Assembly (NCBI RefSeq): GCF_018130955.1
Contig: NZ_JAFCJM010000004.1
Span: 1-64,000, forward strand
Direction of reading: 5' to 3'
Length of the DNA stretch: 64,000 bases
From: Bradyrhizobium liaoningense
GTDB taxonomy: Bacteria > Pseudomonadota > Alphaproteobacteria > Rhizobiales > Xanthobacteraceae
In this document: positions 27,324-35,549 of the stretch, in pieces
Layout of the letters: each line of letters starts with the position of its first letter
Position numbering within the stretch: position 1 is the stretch's first letter
Notes under the pieces: model-generated
Seen by the model: the letters and a program-made list of their open reading frames with translations, nothing else
The model's database searches: none
Told to the model about the DNA's origin: nothing
Made by a program: the position numbers and the translations under genes

Positions 27324-28790
27324 ATGAAAGCGCTGGGGCAACAATCGGCGATTGCGTACGGGTTTGCCATCGGAATGGCGACCTGCCTTGGCGGTCAAAC
27401 TGCCGTCTACGCGGCGGATCTGCCCGTCAAAGCAAAGGCGGTCGAGTATGTGAGGATCTGCTCGCTTTACGGCGCCGGATTCTACTACGTCCCAGGTACG
27501 GACACTTGCATCAAGTTCGGCGGCTACCTGCGTGTCGATACCGCCTTCAACGCTTCAGCCGCCTATGAGGCTCCGGCCTGGGCTGGAAATGCCGGTCAGC
27601 AGAACCGGCTCGCGAACTACTTCATCGGTCGGGTTCGCCAGGGCCTCAATATCGACACGCGCACGGCAACCGAATACGGCCTCGTACGGACATACTTCAA
27701 CGGAGTTTTCAGTTGGACGACGGGCGATGCCGTCGCCGGCGCTTCGCTTGGCCTGTTCAGTGCGTTCGTCCAGTTCGCTGGGTTCACGATGGGGAGGACT
27801 GTTTCCCAATTTGACACCCCGTGGTCCGGCTACCCTGGCAACAATACGTCGTTCCTGATCGGCGGCTACGACGACGTCACGGGTGTCAACCAGGTCAGTT
27901 ACACGGCTGATTTTGGTGGCGGCGTGACAGGAACCGCCTCTTTGGAAGATCCGACCACCTACCTTCAGTCTGGCCTCTACAACACCTCAGCCATTACGAC
28001 CTCGTCCTACGCCCAAGGGATCCTCGGGGCCAACGACTATGGCGGCACGAGAGCGCCCGACATCATCGGGCGGTTTCGTGTCGATCAGGCGTGGGGTCTG
28101 TTTCAGGCGTCTGTGGCAGCTCACAACGTTCACGCCGCTTACTACGGTGCGACCGAAACGACGGGGCATCCCAGCGACGCCTGGGGTTGGGCCGGACAAG
28201 TCGCGCTGTCGATCAAGAATATTCCGACAGGGCCGGGTGATACGATTAACGTGTCTGCCAGCTATGCGAACGGTGCCAGCCGCTACGTGATCGGCGGCAC
28301 GAGCCCGAACAGCTTTGCGATGTATGGCAGCACGGGCTTGCCCGGCGTGTACCAGAGCATCGGCTTCGGATCGTCGGCTGACGGCGTATTCGCCGGAGCG
28401 ACTGCAGCAACCGGCACCGGCATTCAGAAATCGACCCTATGGGGCGTTCGCGGTGCTTATACGCACAATTGGAATGCGTACTGGAACACATCGGTGTTCG
28501 GTTCCTACACCGCGGTAAGCTGGGGCACGGCAGGGAAGGCCTTGATCTGCGCGAAGGCCGTAGGTTTCGTCTGCAATCCGGATTTCAATTTTGCGCAGAT
28601 CGGCACGGTGACGCGTTGGGTGCCGGTGAAGCGGCTGACATTCTCTGGCGAAGTAATGTACACCTTCCTCGACCAGAAGAGCGAGGGTGCGCTTGCCATT
28701 CCCGCGATCGCACCAAAGCCAGCGGCCATCTATGAGCTGAAGGATCAGGGTACGTGGACGGTGGGCGTCCGCGCGCAGAGGGATTTCTGA
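27324..28790 (+). CDS. Rhizobial-type outer membrane porin
   Basis: A 488-residue porin of the alphaproteobacterial porin family (PF02530). The signal peptide ends at about residue 34 (TAVYAA), and the mature start DLPVKAKAVEYVRICSLYG with a single Cys pair in ICSLYGAGFYYVPGTDTCIKF split by a loop is diagnostic. The chain ends in Phe, as outer membrane barrels do. ATG 27324 is chosen because GGGGAGGGG sits just before it; an upstream in-frame ATG at 27246 would add 26 residues before the signal peptide. The 260 bases before it show nothing beyond a presumed promoter. Confidence 0.9.
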   Translation: MKALGQQSAIAYGFAIGMATCLGGQTAVYAADLPVKAKAVEYVRICSLYGAGFYYVPGTDTCIKFGGYLRVDTAFNASAAYEAPAWAGNAGQQNRLANYFIGRVRQGLNIDTRTATEYGLVRTYFNGVFSWTTGDAVAGASLGLFSAFVQFAGFTMGRTVSQFDTPWSGYPGNNTSFLIGGYDDVTGVNQVSYTADFGGGVTGTASLEDPTTYLQSGLYNTSAITTSSYAQGILGANDYGGTRAPDIIGRFRVDQAWGLFQASVAAHNVHAAYYGATETTGHPSDAWGWAGQVALSIKNIPTGPGDTINVSASYANGASRYVIGGTSPNSFAMYGSTGLPGVYQSIGFGSSADGVFAGATAATGTGIQKSTLWGVRGAYTHNWNAYWNTSVFGSYTAVSWGTAGKALICAKAVGFVCNPDFNFAQIGTVTRWVPVKRLTFSGEVMYTFLDQKSEGALAIPAIAPKPAAIYELKDQGTWTVGVRAQRDF

Positions 28791-28848
28791 TGCCTTGTCC
28801 TGATTGGCGCGCCTCTCGACCGGCGCCGATAGCGGAGCGTTGATCCCT

Positions 28849-29784
28849 CTACCGCCACCGCCGGTGCAGCCACAGCCACTGGTCCGGATATTCCCGTACC
28901 CAGCCTTCGATCACCGACGTCACCGCCTGCATCGTGCCCTGGATGTCGATATTGCCGTCGGCATCGCGCACCGGCTTCACCTCTTCGGTGAGCTCGGCGC
29001 GAAAGCGGTGGTTGGGCAGGCGGATGATGCGCACGCCGTGGATCGGGCACTCGACCTGGCGGACGAGGCGCGCCAGCGTCGGATTGGCCTTGGTCTTGCG
29101 GCCGAAGAAGGTGACCTCGACGCCGTTGCCCATCCATTGATCGACCAGCATGGCGACGTGCTGGCCGTTTTGCAGCGCCTGGCCGAGCTTGAGCGGCGCA
29201 TCGCGCCCCGCCGCAACCAGCGTGCCCATCTTCACCGCGCGCGTCTTCTCGATGGCGCGGTCGGCGGCCTCGCTGTTCGGCCGGCGGAACAGGATCGCGC
29301 AATCAAGCCCGTGCGCGACGGCGCCGAGCGCCGGCAGCTCCCAATTGCCGAGATGGCTCGCGAAGAAGATCGCGGGCTTGCCGTCGTCGCGCAGCGTGTC
29401 GAACAATTGTTTGGTGCGCTCGCCGAATTCGATACGGCTTGGCTTGTCCGGATGATCGACGTCGTAGTCCCAGATGTGGTCGAGATGGGCGAATTCGGCG
29501 CCGATGCGGCCGAGATTGTCCCAGACGCCGGCCAAAATCTTCTCGATCTCCTCCGGCGACTTTTCGGGAAACGCTGCCTTCAAATTCTCGCGGCCGATGC
29601 GGTCCTCGCGCAGGCGGCGGCCGATGAAGTGCGCGGCGCGGCCGAGGAAGTCGGCGGTCTTGTCCGGATCGAAATAGCGGGTCGTGCGCAGAAGCGCGAT
29701 CGTCATCCCGCCGACCGCGGCGTCGCCCAGCGGCTTGAGGGCGTCGCGCAGGCGCGCCTTGGTGCGAAGGAGCAGTCGGTTCAT
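28849..29784 (-). CDS. lpxXL: Lipid A very-long-chain acyltransferase, LpxL/HtrB family
   Basis: A 311-residue lysophospholipid acyltransferase-like protein. The catalytic HX4E motif is His144-Glu149 in FASHLGNWEL, and ILFRRPN and LVDQWMGNGVEVTFFG are the usual following blocks. As last gene of the acpXL cluster it most likely transfers the hydroxylated C26-C28 acyl chain from AcpXL to lipid A at the inner membrane. The start lies 21 bases after the fabF1XL stop, indicating one operon. In the rhizobial clusters I know, an alcohol dehydrogenase gene stands between them; it is absent here. Confidence 0.88.
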   Translation of the reverse strand: MNRLLLRTKARLRDALKPLGDAAVGGMTIALLRTTRYFDPDKTADFLGRAAHFIGRRLREDRIGRENLKAAFPEKSPEEIEKILAGVWDNLGRIGAEFAHLDHIWDYDVDHPDKPSRIEFGERTKQLFDTLRDDGKPAIFFASHLGNWELPALGAVAHGLDCAILFRRPNSEAADRAIEKTRAVKMGTLVAAGRDAPLKLGQALQNGQHVAMLVDQWMGNGVEVTFFGRKTKANPTLARLVRQVECPIHGVRIIRLPNHRFRAELTEEVKPVRDADGNIDIQGTMQAVTSVIEGWVREYPDQWLWLHRRWR

Positions 29785-29805
29785 CGCAAGCGAATGGCTG
29801 CCGGC

Positions 29806-31083
29806 TTACGCCGGCTCGCGCGTCAGGATCAGCGAGGCGTTCTGGCCGCCGAAGCCGAACGAGTTCGACATCACGGCGGTGACGCGGGCATCGCGCGCCT
29901 TGTTGCCGACGACGTCGAACAGGATCGCCGGATCCGGGTTCTCGTAGTTGAGGGTCGGCGGAATGCGCTGATGCTCCAGCGTCAGCAGCGAGAAGATGGC
30001 TTCGACGGCGCCGGCCGCCGAGATGGTATGGCCGACCGCCGACTTGTTCGACGTCACCGGAATCTTCGAGGTGTGCTCACCGAACACGGCGTTGGTCGCC
30101 AGATACTCCATCTTGTCATTTTCGGGCGTCGAGGTCCCGTGAGCGTTGATGTGATCGATCTGCTCAGGCGTCATGCCGGCATCCGCGAGGGTCTTCAGCA
30201 CGCAGCCGATCGCCGGCTTGCCGTCGGGCGAGGAGCGGGTGCGATGGAAGGAATCGGTGAGCTCGCCGCAGCCGGCGACCACGCCAAGGATTTTTGCGCC
30301 GCGCGCCACCGCCGCCTCGTAGCTCTCCAGCACGAGGGCGCCGGCGCCTTCGGCCATGACAAAGCCGTCGCGGTTCTTGGAGAACGGTTTTGAGGCGGCC
30401 TGCGGCGGGTCGTTCTGGGTCGAGAGCGCCGAGAGCAGGGAGAAGCGCACCAAGGCTTCCGGATTGACCGTGCCGTCGGTCGCAACGCACAGCGCCGCAT
30501 CGGTCTCGCCGCGGCGGATCGCCTCGACGCCGAGCTGGATCGAGGTCGCACCGGAGGCGCAGGCCGTCGACAACGAGATCGGCGAGCCCTTGGTGCCGAA
30601 GGACTCGGCGAGGTGAGCTGCGACCGAGCCGAACATGAAGCGGTGATGGAAGTCGGCGTATTTGCCGCCGCCGGAAATGCGCAGCAGATCGTTGTAGTCA
30701 AAGTCCTGCTTGCCGACGGCGCGGCCGAGCTCGCGGCGCTGGGGCCACTCCACTTCGACCGGCGCGACGGCCAGGAAGAGGGGGCCCGGGAAATCGCCCT
30801 TGGCACCGATGCCGGCCTGGTCGAGGGCCTCCTGCGTGACGATTTCCGCCATCCGCTCGGACAGCCCGGTGGAGGAGAACGGATCGACGCTGACGAAATC
30901 GACCGTGCCGGCCATCGTGGTCTTCAGACCGTCGATCGGAAAGCGCGTGATGGTGCGGATGCCGGATTCGCCGGCGACGAGTTTTGTCCAATTGTCGGCC
31001 TTGCCGGCGCCGAGCGACGTCATGATGCCCATGCCGGTGACGACGACGATCGGACGTCCGAGCTTGTCGCGTGGTGCAGTCAT
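29806..31083 (-). CDS. fabF1XL: Beta-ketoacyl-ACP synthase of the very-long-chain fatty acid operon
   Basis: A 425-residue FabF-type condensing enzyme with an intact catalytic set: Cys175 in STACASGA, His315 in NAHGTSTP, and Lys347/His352 in NKSAVGHT. It should elongate acyl chains on AcpXL by two carbons per round. ATG 31083 is preferred because GTGGGGAA precedes it and the conserved domain begins eleven residues later; the frame stays open to 31137 only through the repeat element. Its partner FabF2XL, just upstream, has lost part of this set. Confidence 0.9.
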   Translation of the reverse strand: MTAPRDKLGRPIVVVTGMGIMTSLGAGKADNWTKLVAGESGIRTITRFPIDGLKTTMAGTVDFVSVDPFSSTGLSERMAEIVTQEALDQAGIGAKGDFPGPLFLAVAPVEVEWPQRRELGRAVGKQDFDYNDLLRISGGGKYADFHHRFMFGSVAAHLAESFGTKGSPISLSTACASGATSIQLGVEAIRRGETDAALCVATDGTVNPEALVRFSLLSALSTQNDPPQAASKPFSKNRDGFVMAEGAGALVLESYEAAVARGAKILGVVAGCGELTDSFHRTRSSPDGKPAIGCVLKTLADAGMTPEQIDHINAHGTSTPENDKMEYLATNAVFGEHTSKIPVTSNKSAVGHTISAAGAVEAIFSLLTLEHQRIPPTLNYENPDPAILFDVVGNKARDARVTAVMSNSFGFGGQNASLILTREPA

Positions 31084-31103
31084 GTTTTCCCCACTTGTCC
31101 CTC

Positions 31104-31159
31104 GAGCATGATCCGGAAAAGCGTCCGGAAAGATCATGCTCGAACAAAGAGCAAAAGCG
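31104..31159. repeat. Partial copy of the palindromic repeat inside the lipid A operon
   Basis: GAGCATGATCC-GGAAAAGCGTCC-GGAAAGATCATGCTC forms a hairpin of the same family as those at 5077 and 34648, but without the second TAAAGCGCGATGA hairpin. It lies in the gap between fabF2XL and fabF1XL, where it could tune relative expression of the two genes by processing or partial termination; that effect is inferred. Confidence 0.75.
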
Positions 31160-31169
31160 ATTTCTCGCC

Positions 31170-32372
31170 CTAGACGGCTTCCACCAGCGCCATGCCTTCG
31201 CCGCGCCAGTGACCGGCCCCCACCACCACAATCTGGGTCGGTTTGTCGGTCATTTCAATCTCGAGTCCGGTCGAATCGTTGGGCGGAAACAACGCCCCCC
31301 GCGACAGCGCCAGCGCAGCCAGCGCGATCCCGAGCGGGAACTGCGTCTCCATCGTATGGCCGAACATCGTGCCGGTGGCCCGCACCGGGAAGTCGGCATG
31401 CTTGCCGAGGAAGCTCCGTTCTTCCGACGTCGCGGGCTCGGCACCGGTCGCGCCGGTGATGATTGCGCCCTTGCCCTCGCGCCGCGGCAGCTTCGACCAC
31501 AGCTTCTCCAGCGTCGCCGCCATGTCGCCGGGCTGCTTGCGCCGGGAGAGGTCGGCAACGACGTTGGTGAGTTTTGCGAACGGCTTTGCACCGCGCGCTT
31601 CCGCATGCGCCTTGGATTCCAGCACCAGGAAGGCGCCAGCCGAGCCGAGCGCAAAGCCGGCATGGTCCTTGCGCGCCCACACGGATGCGAACTTGTCCTT
31701 CAGATTAAAGTCGCCGAACTCGTAGAGGACGAGCAGGTCCTTGCGCTCGCCATTGTGCGAGCCGCCGACCAGCGCGATGTCGCTCTCGCCGGACGCAATC
31801 CGCGTCAGCGCGATCCGCATCGCGTCCGCTCCGGCCACTTCCTCGCCCATGAAGGTGCGCGAGGTGCCGCAGACGCCATGCACGATGGCGATGTTGCCGG
31901 CGAGCAGGTTGGAGAGCTGGGCCAGGAACAGCGTCGGGCGAAGGTCGCTCATCAGCCGCTCGTTGAGGAAGCCGGGCGCGTTGTTGCCCTTGGCCTCAGC
32001 ATTGAGCACGCCGGTATCGACCGACAGATCGCGCTCGCCGCCGCCGGCGGCAACCACCATGTCGATCTTCGAGAGGATGTCCTTGTTGCCCTTGATGCCA
32101 GCGGAATCGAGTGCCAGGCCCGCGGCATAGGTGCCGATGCGCTGCCAGGCTTCCATCTGCCGCTGGTCGCCCTTTTTCGGGATTTGGGCGTCCAGGGTCA
32201 CCGGCATCAGGGGGTGGACAACGTAGGGCGCAAACCCCTTGTCGTCGACATTGACGCGGCGCTCGCCGAGCGCGGCCCAGTTCGCATCGAGCCCTTCGCC
32301 GAGCGAGGTCGCAAGTCCGATGCCGGTGATCCAGACTTCGGTCTGGCCGGGCTTCGAGGCGGTGTCAGTCAT
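31170..32372 (-). CDS. fabF2XL: Beta-ketoacyl-ACP synthase-like protein lacking a catalytic histidine
   Basis: A 400-residue thiolase-fold protein. Cys168 (VHGVCGTSR) and His339 (TMFGHTMETQ) align with the nucleophile and second histidine of FabF. However, the NAHGT block is replaced by ITGATGAEPATSEE, with no histidine, and the lysine of NxKSxxGH is missing. It is probably impaired for decarboxylation and may work as a non-catalytic or chain-length-setting partner of FabF1XL. The start ATGA overlaps the fabZXL stop, implying translational coupling. The name follows the rhizobial gene order. Confidence 0.85.
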   Translation of the reverse strand: MTDTASKPGQTEVWITGIGLATSLGEGLDANWAALGERRVNVDDKGFAPYVVHPLMPVTLDAQIPKKGDQRQMEAWQRIGTYAAGLALDSAGIKGNKDILSKIDMVVAAGGGERDLSVDTGVLNAEAKGNNAPGFLNERLMSDLRPTLFLAQLSNLLAGNIAIVHGVCGTSRTFMGEEVAGADAMRIALTRIASGESDIALVGGSHNGERKDLLVLYEFGDFNLKDKFASVWARKDHAGFALGSAGAFLVLESKAHAEARGAKPFAKLTNVVADLSRRKQPGDMAATLEKLWSKLPRREGKGAIITGATGAEPATSEERSFLGKHADFPVRATGTMFGHTMETQFPLGIALAALALSRGALFPPNDSTGLEIEMTDKPTQIVVVGAGHWRGEGMALVEAV

Positions 32373-32839
32373 GGCGATACGGCCTGTTGCGGAAATCCGA
32401 CGCGCTTGGCGACCCCGTCCATGAAGGCGCGCATATCCGCATTGGGGAAGGGGATCAGCGTGAAGGTGAGCGTCGAGTTCGCGCGCAGCTTGCCGTTGAC
32501 CCGGATCTTGGCCTCGGTCATCGCGTAGCCCGAGCCCTCATGGGCGACGGTGGCCTCGATGCTCATGAGGTCACCCGGGAACACCGAGCCGCGCACCTTG
32601 GCTTCCTTCACGGCGGCCAGAATCGGCATCCGCTCAAACTTCAACACGCCAAGCAGCAGCCAGCCCGAGGCCTGCGCCATCGATTCGATCAGCAACACGC
32701 CGGGCATCAGCGGATAGCCGGGGAAGTGCCCCTCGAAGATGGTGCTCTGTTGCGGAACCTGGGCTTCGACGACGACCTTCTTCTCGTCGACCTTGAGGTC
32801 GACGATGCGGTCGATCAGATGGAAGTATTCGAGTTGCAT
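32369..32839 (-). CDS. fabZXL: 3-hydroxyacyl-ACP dehydratase, FabZ type
   Basis: A 156-residue hotdog-fold dehydratase. The active-site stretch is EGHFPGYPLMPGVLLIESMA, in which the His and Glu are the catalytic pair. ATG 32839 starts the domain directly (MQLEYFHLIDRIVDL); upstream in-frame codons add only charged filler that overlaps the acpXL end. It removes water from 3-hydroxyacyl chains during elongation of the lipid A very-long-chain acid. Ten bases separate it from acpXL, and it overlaps fabF2XL by four. Confidence 0.92.
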   Translation of the reverse strand: MQLEYFHLIDRIVDLKVDEKKVVVEAQVPQQSTIFEGHFPGYPLMPGVLLIESMAQASGWLLLGVLKFERMPILAAVKEAKVRGSVFPGDLMSIEATVAHEGSGYAMTEAKIRVNGKLRANSTLTFTLIPFPNADMRAFMDGVAKRVGFPQQAVSP

Positions 32840-32849
32840 GGCCGCGCGA

Positions 32850-33137
32850 TTAGGCGCTCGCGCCCTTGGCCGCAACCAATTCGTCGATGCGCGCGCACAG
32901 GTTCTTCAGCACGAAATACTGTTCGGTGGTCGCCTTGCCGTCGTTGACCTCCTGGGTCCACTTCTCCAGCGGCAGCTTGATTCCGAACTGCTTGTCGATC
33001 GCAAATGCGATGTCCAGGAAATCCAGGCTGTCGATGCCGAGATCGTCGATGGCGTGGCTATCCGGCGTGATCGTGTCGCGCGGGATGTCGCAGGTTTCAG
33101 CGATGATCGTAGCGACCTGATCGAATGTAGAGGACAT
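32850..33137 (-). CDS. acpXL: Acyl carrier protein for very-long-chain fatty acid of lipid A
   Basis: A 95-residue specialised acyl carrier protein. Ser37 in the [15 protein letters not shown] motif is the 4'-phosphopantetheine attachment site; general ACPs have DSLDTVE here, and [10 protein letters not shown] is typical of AcpXL. It carries the growing C26-C28 chain for LpxXL. GTG 33140 directly before the ATG is an alternative; AAGG lies seven bases before the ATG. It is the first gene of the minus-strand operon. Confidence 0.93.
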   Translation of the reverse strand: MSSTFDQVATIIAETCDIPRDTITPDSHAIDDLGIDSLDFLDIAFAIDKQFGIKLPLEKWTQEVNDGKATTEQYFVLKNLCARIDELVAAKGASA

Positions 33138-33462
33138 CACTAAGCCTTTGATATATTGCGGGTATTTGTCAGATGTTCCAGAGTGGCACGGTGGGCGGGC
33201 ATCGCGCCCCGAGTGATGCCCTCAAAGTCCCTCTGGCCGGGTCGTGTGCCCGTATATCGGAGCGCCGCCCTGAGTTCAATGGAGCCGGACAGGCCTGGGG
33301 AAGGCCGGGCCCAGAGCGTTTTCCAGCGAAGCGGGCCCCGGTTCGCGTCAAGAAAACGCGTCAAAACAGGAATCTGGAGCTTCCGTTCCGATTCGATCGG
33401 AACGGGAAAAGCTCCGCGCCCCCGAACAGGGGTATCAGACGGCCGCCGGGCCGGCCAAACGC
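33138..33462. repeat. Gene-free stretch upstream of acpXL with a palindromic repeat
   Basis: The operon promoter must lie in the part nearest 33138, where TGATATATTG is the only A/T-rich segment. From 33313 to 33414 lies a second repeat family: it begins AGAGCGTTTTCCAGCGAAG and ends with a hairpin, GAGCTTCCGTTCCGAT with its reverse complement (33377-33414). A fragment of the same family (GAGCGCTTTCCAGCGAAG) abuts the fpr stop at 61733. Nothing else was recognised. Confidence 0.7.
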
Positions 33463-33810
33463 CTAAAGATGCGGAGTCGTGATCTTCACGCAGTCGCGAC
33501 GGCCCATCAGCACGCAATCCTGGGTCCGTCGCAGGTCGGCGATGCTGACCGCGAGCCAGATTCCGATTGCCGTCAGCGCGATCGTGAAGGCGAGCGCGGC
33601 GATGTTTGCGAGCATGCGATGGCGGAAGTCGTCGGGCTGTTCGCGCGGCTGTTCATAGCGGGTGAGGTCGAGCGGTTCCGCCTGAACCTCGGCGCGCAGC
33701 GGCTGTATCGTCCCGGCGCCCCGCAGGGCCCGCGGGTGGGGCGAGGTGCGTGGCCTGAACTGGAGCACCCGGTGCTCGCCATCCGGAATTGTGGGGCGCT
33801 CGGTTTTCAT
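33463..33810 (-). CDS. Hypothetical single-helix membrane protein
   Basis: A 115-residue protein of unknown function. A hydrophilic N-terminal 65 residues rich in Arg, Pro and Glu precede one transmembrane helix (about 70-90, NIAALAFTIALTAIGIWLAV) and a short tail with two cysteines, DCVLMGRRDCVKI. Proteins with this layout and the closing DC...DC pattern occur across Bradyrhizobium. It is transcribed apart from acpXL. No function is offered. Confidence 0.65.
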   Translation of the reverse strand: MKTERPTIPDGEHRVLQFRPRTSPHPRALRGAGTIQPLRAEVQAEPLDLTRYEQPREQPDDFRHRMLANIAALAFTIALTAIGIWLAVSIADLRRTQDCVLMGRRDCVKITTPHL

Positions 33811-34027
33811 GCGCGAAGGTCAGCTCCGAAGCAGCAATTTTTAGATAGCACACGGCGCCCGCGCGTTGCAGAAAATTCTGCGCAACATTAGCGTGCGACG
33901 GCGGGCGGGAATGCCGACGAGTTGCGGCGCAAAAGGGCTATCGGGCTCGTCTCCTCCGTTTCAGCCATGGCATAATTGCGCCGACGCGACCGCGGCCAAT
34001 GCAAATCAGGTGAGGGGCCATCCGACC

Positions 34028-34648
34028 ATGACCAACATGCGCGAGCCGAGAGTTCATCCGGTGCCGATCCTGTCGCTCCGTCCGACGCAGATGACGGTCG
34101 GCATGCGCGAGGTGAAGGAGAAGCGCAAGCGCTGGCGCGAGCACGACAGGAATAAGCAGGCCGACCTGCTCGGCAAGCACATGATTCCCGTCGTGCGCGG
34201 CCCCGACGAACGCTACTACGTGATCGACCATCATCATCTCGCCCGCGCGCTGCACGACGAAGGCGTCAAGGACGTTCTGGTGACCCTCGTCGGCGATCTC
34301 ACCATGGTCGAGCGTGACGCCTTCTGGGGCGTGATGGACAACAGGCGCTGGGTCTACCCTTACGATTCCAAGGGCGAGCGGCGACATTTCAAGGACCTGC
34401 CGAAATCGGTCGCCGATCTCAAGGACGATCCATTCCGCAGTCTCGCCGGCGAGCTCCGCCGCATGGGCGGTTTCGCCAAGGACACTACGCCGTTCTCGGA
34501 GTTCCTGTGGGCAGACTTCCTGCGTCGCAAGCTGTCGCGCAAGGCGATCGATGCCAATTTCGACAAGGCGCTCGAAAAGGGGCTTGCCGCCGCCAAGAGT
34601 AAGGATGCGATCTATCTGCCCGGCTGGTGCGGCCCGGCGGATGACTAG
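34028..34648 (+). CDS. ParB-like nuclease-fold protein (PF08857, ParBc_2)
   Basis: A 206-residue protein starting at MTNMREPRVHPVPI; GAGGGG lies ten bases upstream, and an open frame from 33866 adds unconserved residues. Motifs are the ParB-like LRPTQMTVGMREVKEKRKRW and the catalytic-looking IDHHHLARAL. Not a chromosome-partition ParB: there is no helix-turn-helix and no parA nearby. These stand-alone proteins are thought to share the ParB/sulfiredoxin nucleotide-binding fold; their task is unknown. The stop TAG runs into repeat copy B. Confidence 0.8.
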   Translation: MTNMREPRVHPVPILSLRPTQMTVGMREVKEKRKRWREHDRNKQADLLGKHMIPVVRGPDERYYVIDHHHLARALHDEGVKDVLVTLVGDLTMVERDAFWGVMDNRRWVYPYDSKGERRHFKDLPKSVADLKDDPFRSLAGELRRMGGFAKDTTPFSEFLWADFLRRKLSRKAIDANFDKALEKGLAAAKSKDAIYLPGWCGPADD

Positions 34649-34746
34649 AGCATGATCCGGAAAAGTGTGCAGCGGTTTTCCGAAAAGATCATGCTCAAAC
34701 AAGGAGCTAAAGCGCGATGACTTCAACCTAACTCATCGCGCTTTAG
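34648..34746. repeat. Compound palindromic repeat, copy B
   Basis: Almost identical to the element at 5077-5179: GAGCATGATCCGGAAAAGTG with its inverted arm, then TAAAGCGCGATGA and TCATCGCGCTTTA. As in copy A, its first base is the last base of a TAG stop codon. It sits between the ParB-like gene and a convergent small gene, where a bidirectional terminator would fit. Confidence 0.85.
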
Positions 34747-34760
34747 GCGCAGCGCTCACA

Positions 34761-34916
34761 TCAGTCGCGCTGGTAGATCCTGGCTCCGGGGTAGGCGCGC
34801 CGGGCGTAGTTCACGACCAGCTCGCGATCCTGCGTTTCCAGGAAGGGAGTACGGATCTGACATGACCCGACGACGAGGTGCCAGAGGCCATTGAGCTTCT
34901 GAATGACGACGTTCAT
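34761..34916 (-). CDS. Small 51-residue conserved-looking protein
   Basis: A clean reading frame MNVVIQKLNGLWHLVVG...YARRAYPGARIYQRD, below the size at which genes are usually called. AGGGA lies about eight bases before the ATG, third-position GC is high, and the protein has balanced composition with a plausible strand-helix layout (a beta strand WHLVVGSCQI, then a helix DRELVVNYARRAY). It ends just before repeat copy B, as a real gene would. Small proteins of this appearance recur in Bradyrhizobium; function unknown. Confidence 0.65.
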   Translation of the reverse strand: MNVVIQKLNGLWHLVVGSCQIRTPFLETQDRELVVNYARRAYPGARIYQRD

Positions 34917-35323
34917 TTGAGTATTCCCTAGAGACCCTGCACTTCAGAAAGAACTCTCGCGATTCACGATCGTGCTCGCGGGCGCAAAATTCCGAACACG
35001 GCTTGCGCCCATTGTAAAACGACGGTGACTATTGTTAGTCGCGCCATTCGAGAGTGCAGTTCGTGCTGTTCATGCGTCGCTTTGGACTAGTCTGCCAGTC
35101 TAAGAACCTCTCGCCATCGTTCAATTGTACGAACTTATGCGCAGGACATAAGAAGGGGTGATCGGGCTATACGAGGGTATGCCAACGTCATTGCGGCAGG
35201 CTGCCGCATGAACCGGACCTCATCACAGTCTCTTGAGCGAAATCATTTTCCGGCCCCACGAAGACGTCCTGAAACAAAGCCGTTCCATCCTCCGGGGCAG
35301 TCGAGCCAACAAAGGAGGAAGGA
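34917..35323. other. 407-base stretch without a recognised gene, unusually A/T-rich
   Basis: The region separates two divergent 51-residue genes and is clearly lower in GC than its neighbours (for example CATTGTAAAACGACGG and TCAATTGTACGAACTTATG). It must hold both promoters. No open frame with a ribosome-binding site, hairpin plus T-run, or known RNA motif was convincing. A small RNA is possible but unsupported. Confidence 0.5.
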
Positions 35324-35479
35324 ATGCGCCGTCTGGTCTTCGCCGCCGCCTTGCTCGCGGTCGCCACAGGAGGGTTTCACGTTTTCATCTCGGCCTCGCT
35401 TGCCGCAGCCCGCGAGGCCAAGGCACCGACGTTCTCCGAACGCTTTGCCCCGGTGCTCCCGTTGATGGAGAAGCACTAA
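35324..35479 (+). CDS. Small 51-residue secreted or membrane-anchored protein
   Basis: The ATG follows an excellent ribosome-binding site, AAAGGAGGAAGGA. The product starts MRRLVFAAALLAVATGGFHVF, a basic end plus a hydrophobic stretch reaching ISASLAAA, which reads as an uncleaved anchor or a signal peptide. The short mature tail is rich in Pro and charged residues and ends LMEKH. The composition and start signal make it a likely gene although it is short. Function unknown. Confidence 0.7.
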   Translation: MRRLVFAAALLAVATGGFHVFISASLAAAREAKAPTFSERFAPVLPLMEKH

Positions 35480-35549
35480 CGCGGTCGTGCGCCGCCGCCG
35501 CAAGCAACGCAGCAGCGGTACGTCCGAAGCGGGCCTGAGCGGCAGTCGC

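Noticed and set aside
35119..35134. CGTTCAATTGTACGAAC as a further copy of the nicotinate operator
   Set aside because: The halves CGTTC and CGAAC are seven bases apart, not five, and the centre is not GTATA; the neighbouring genes are unrelated to nicotinate.
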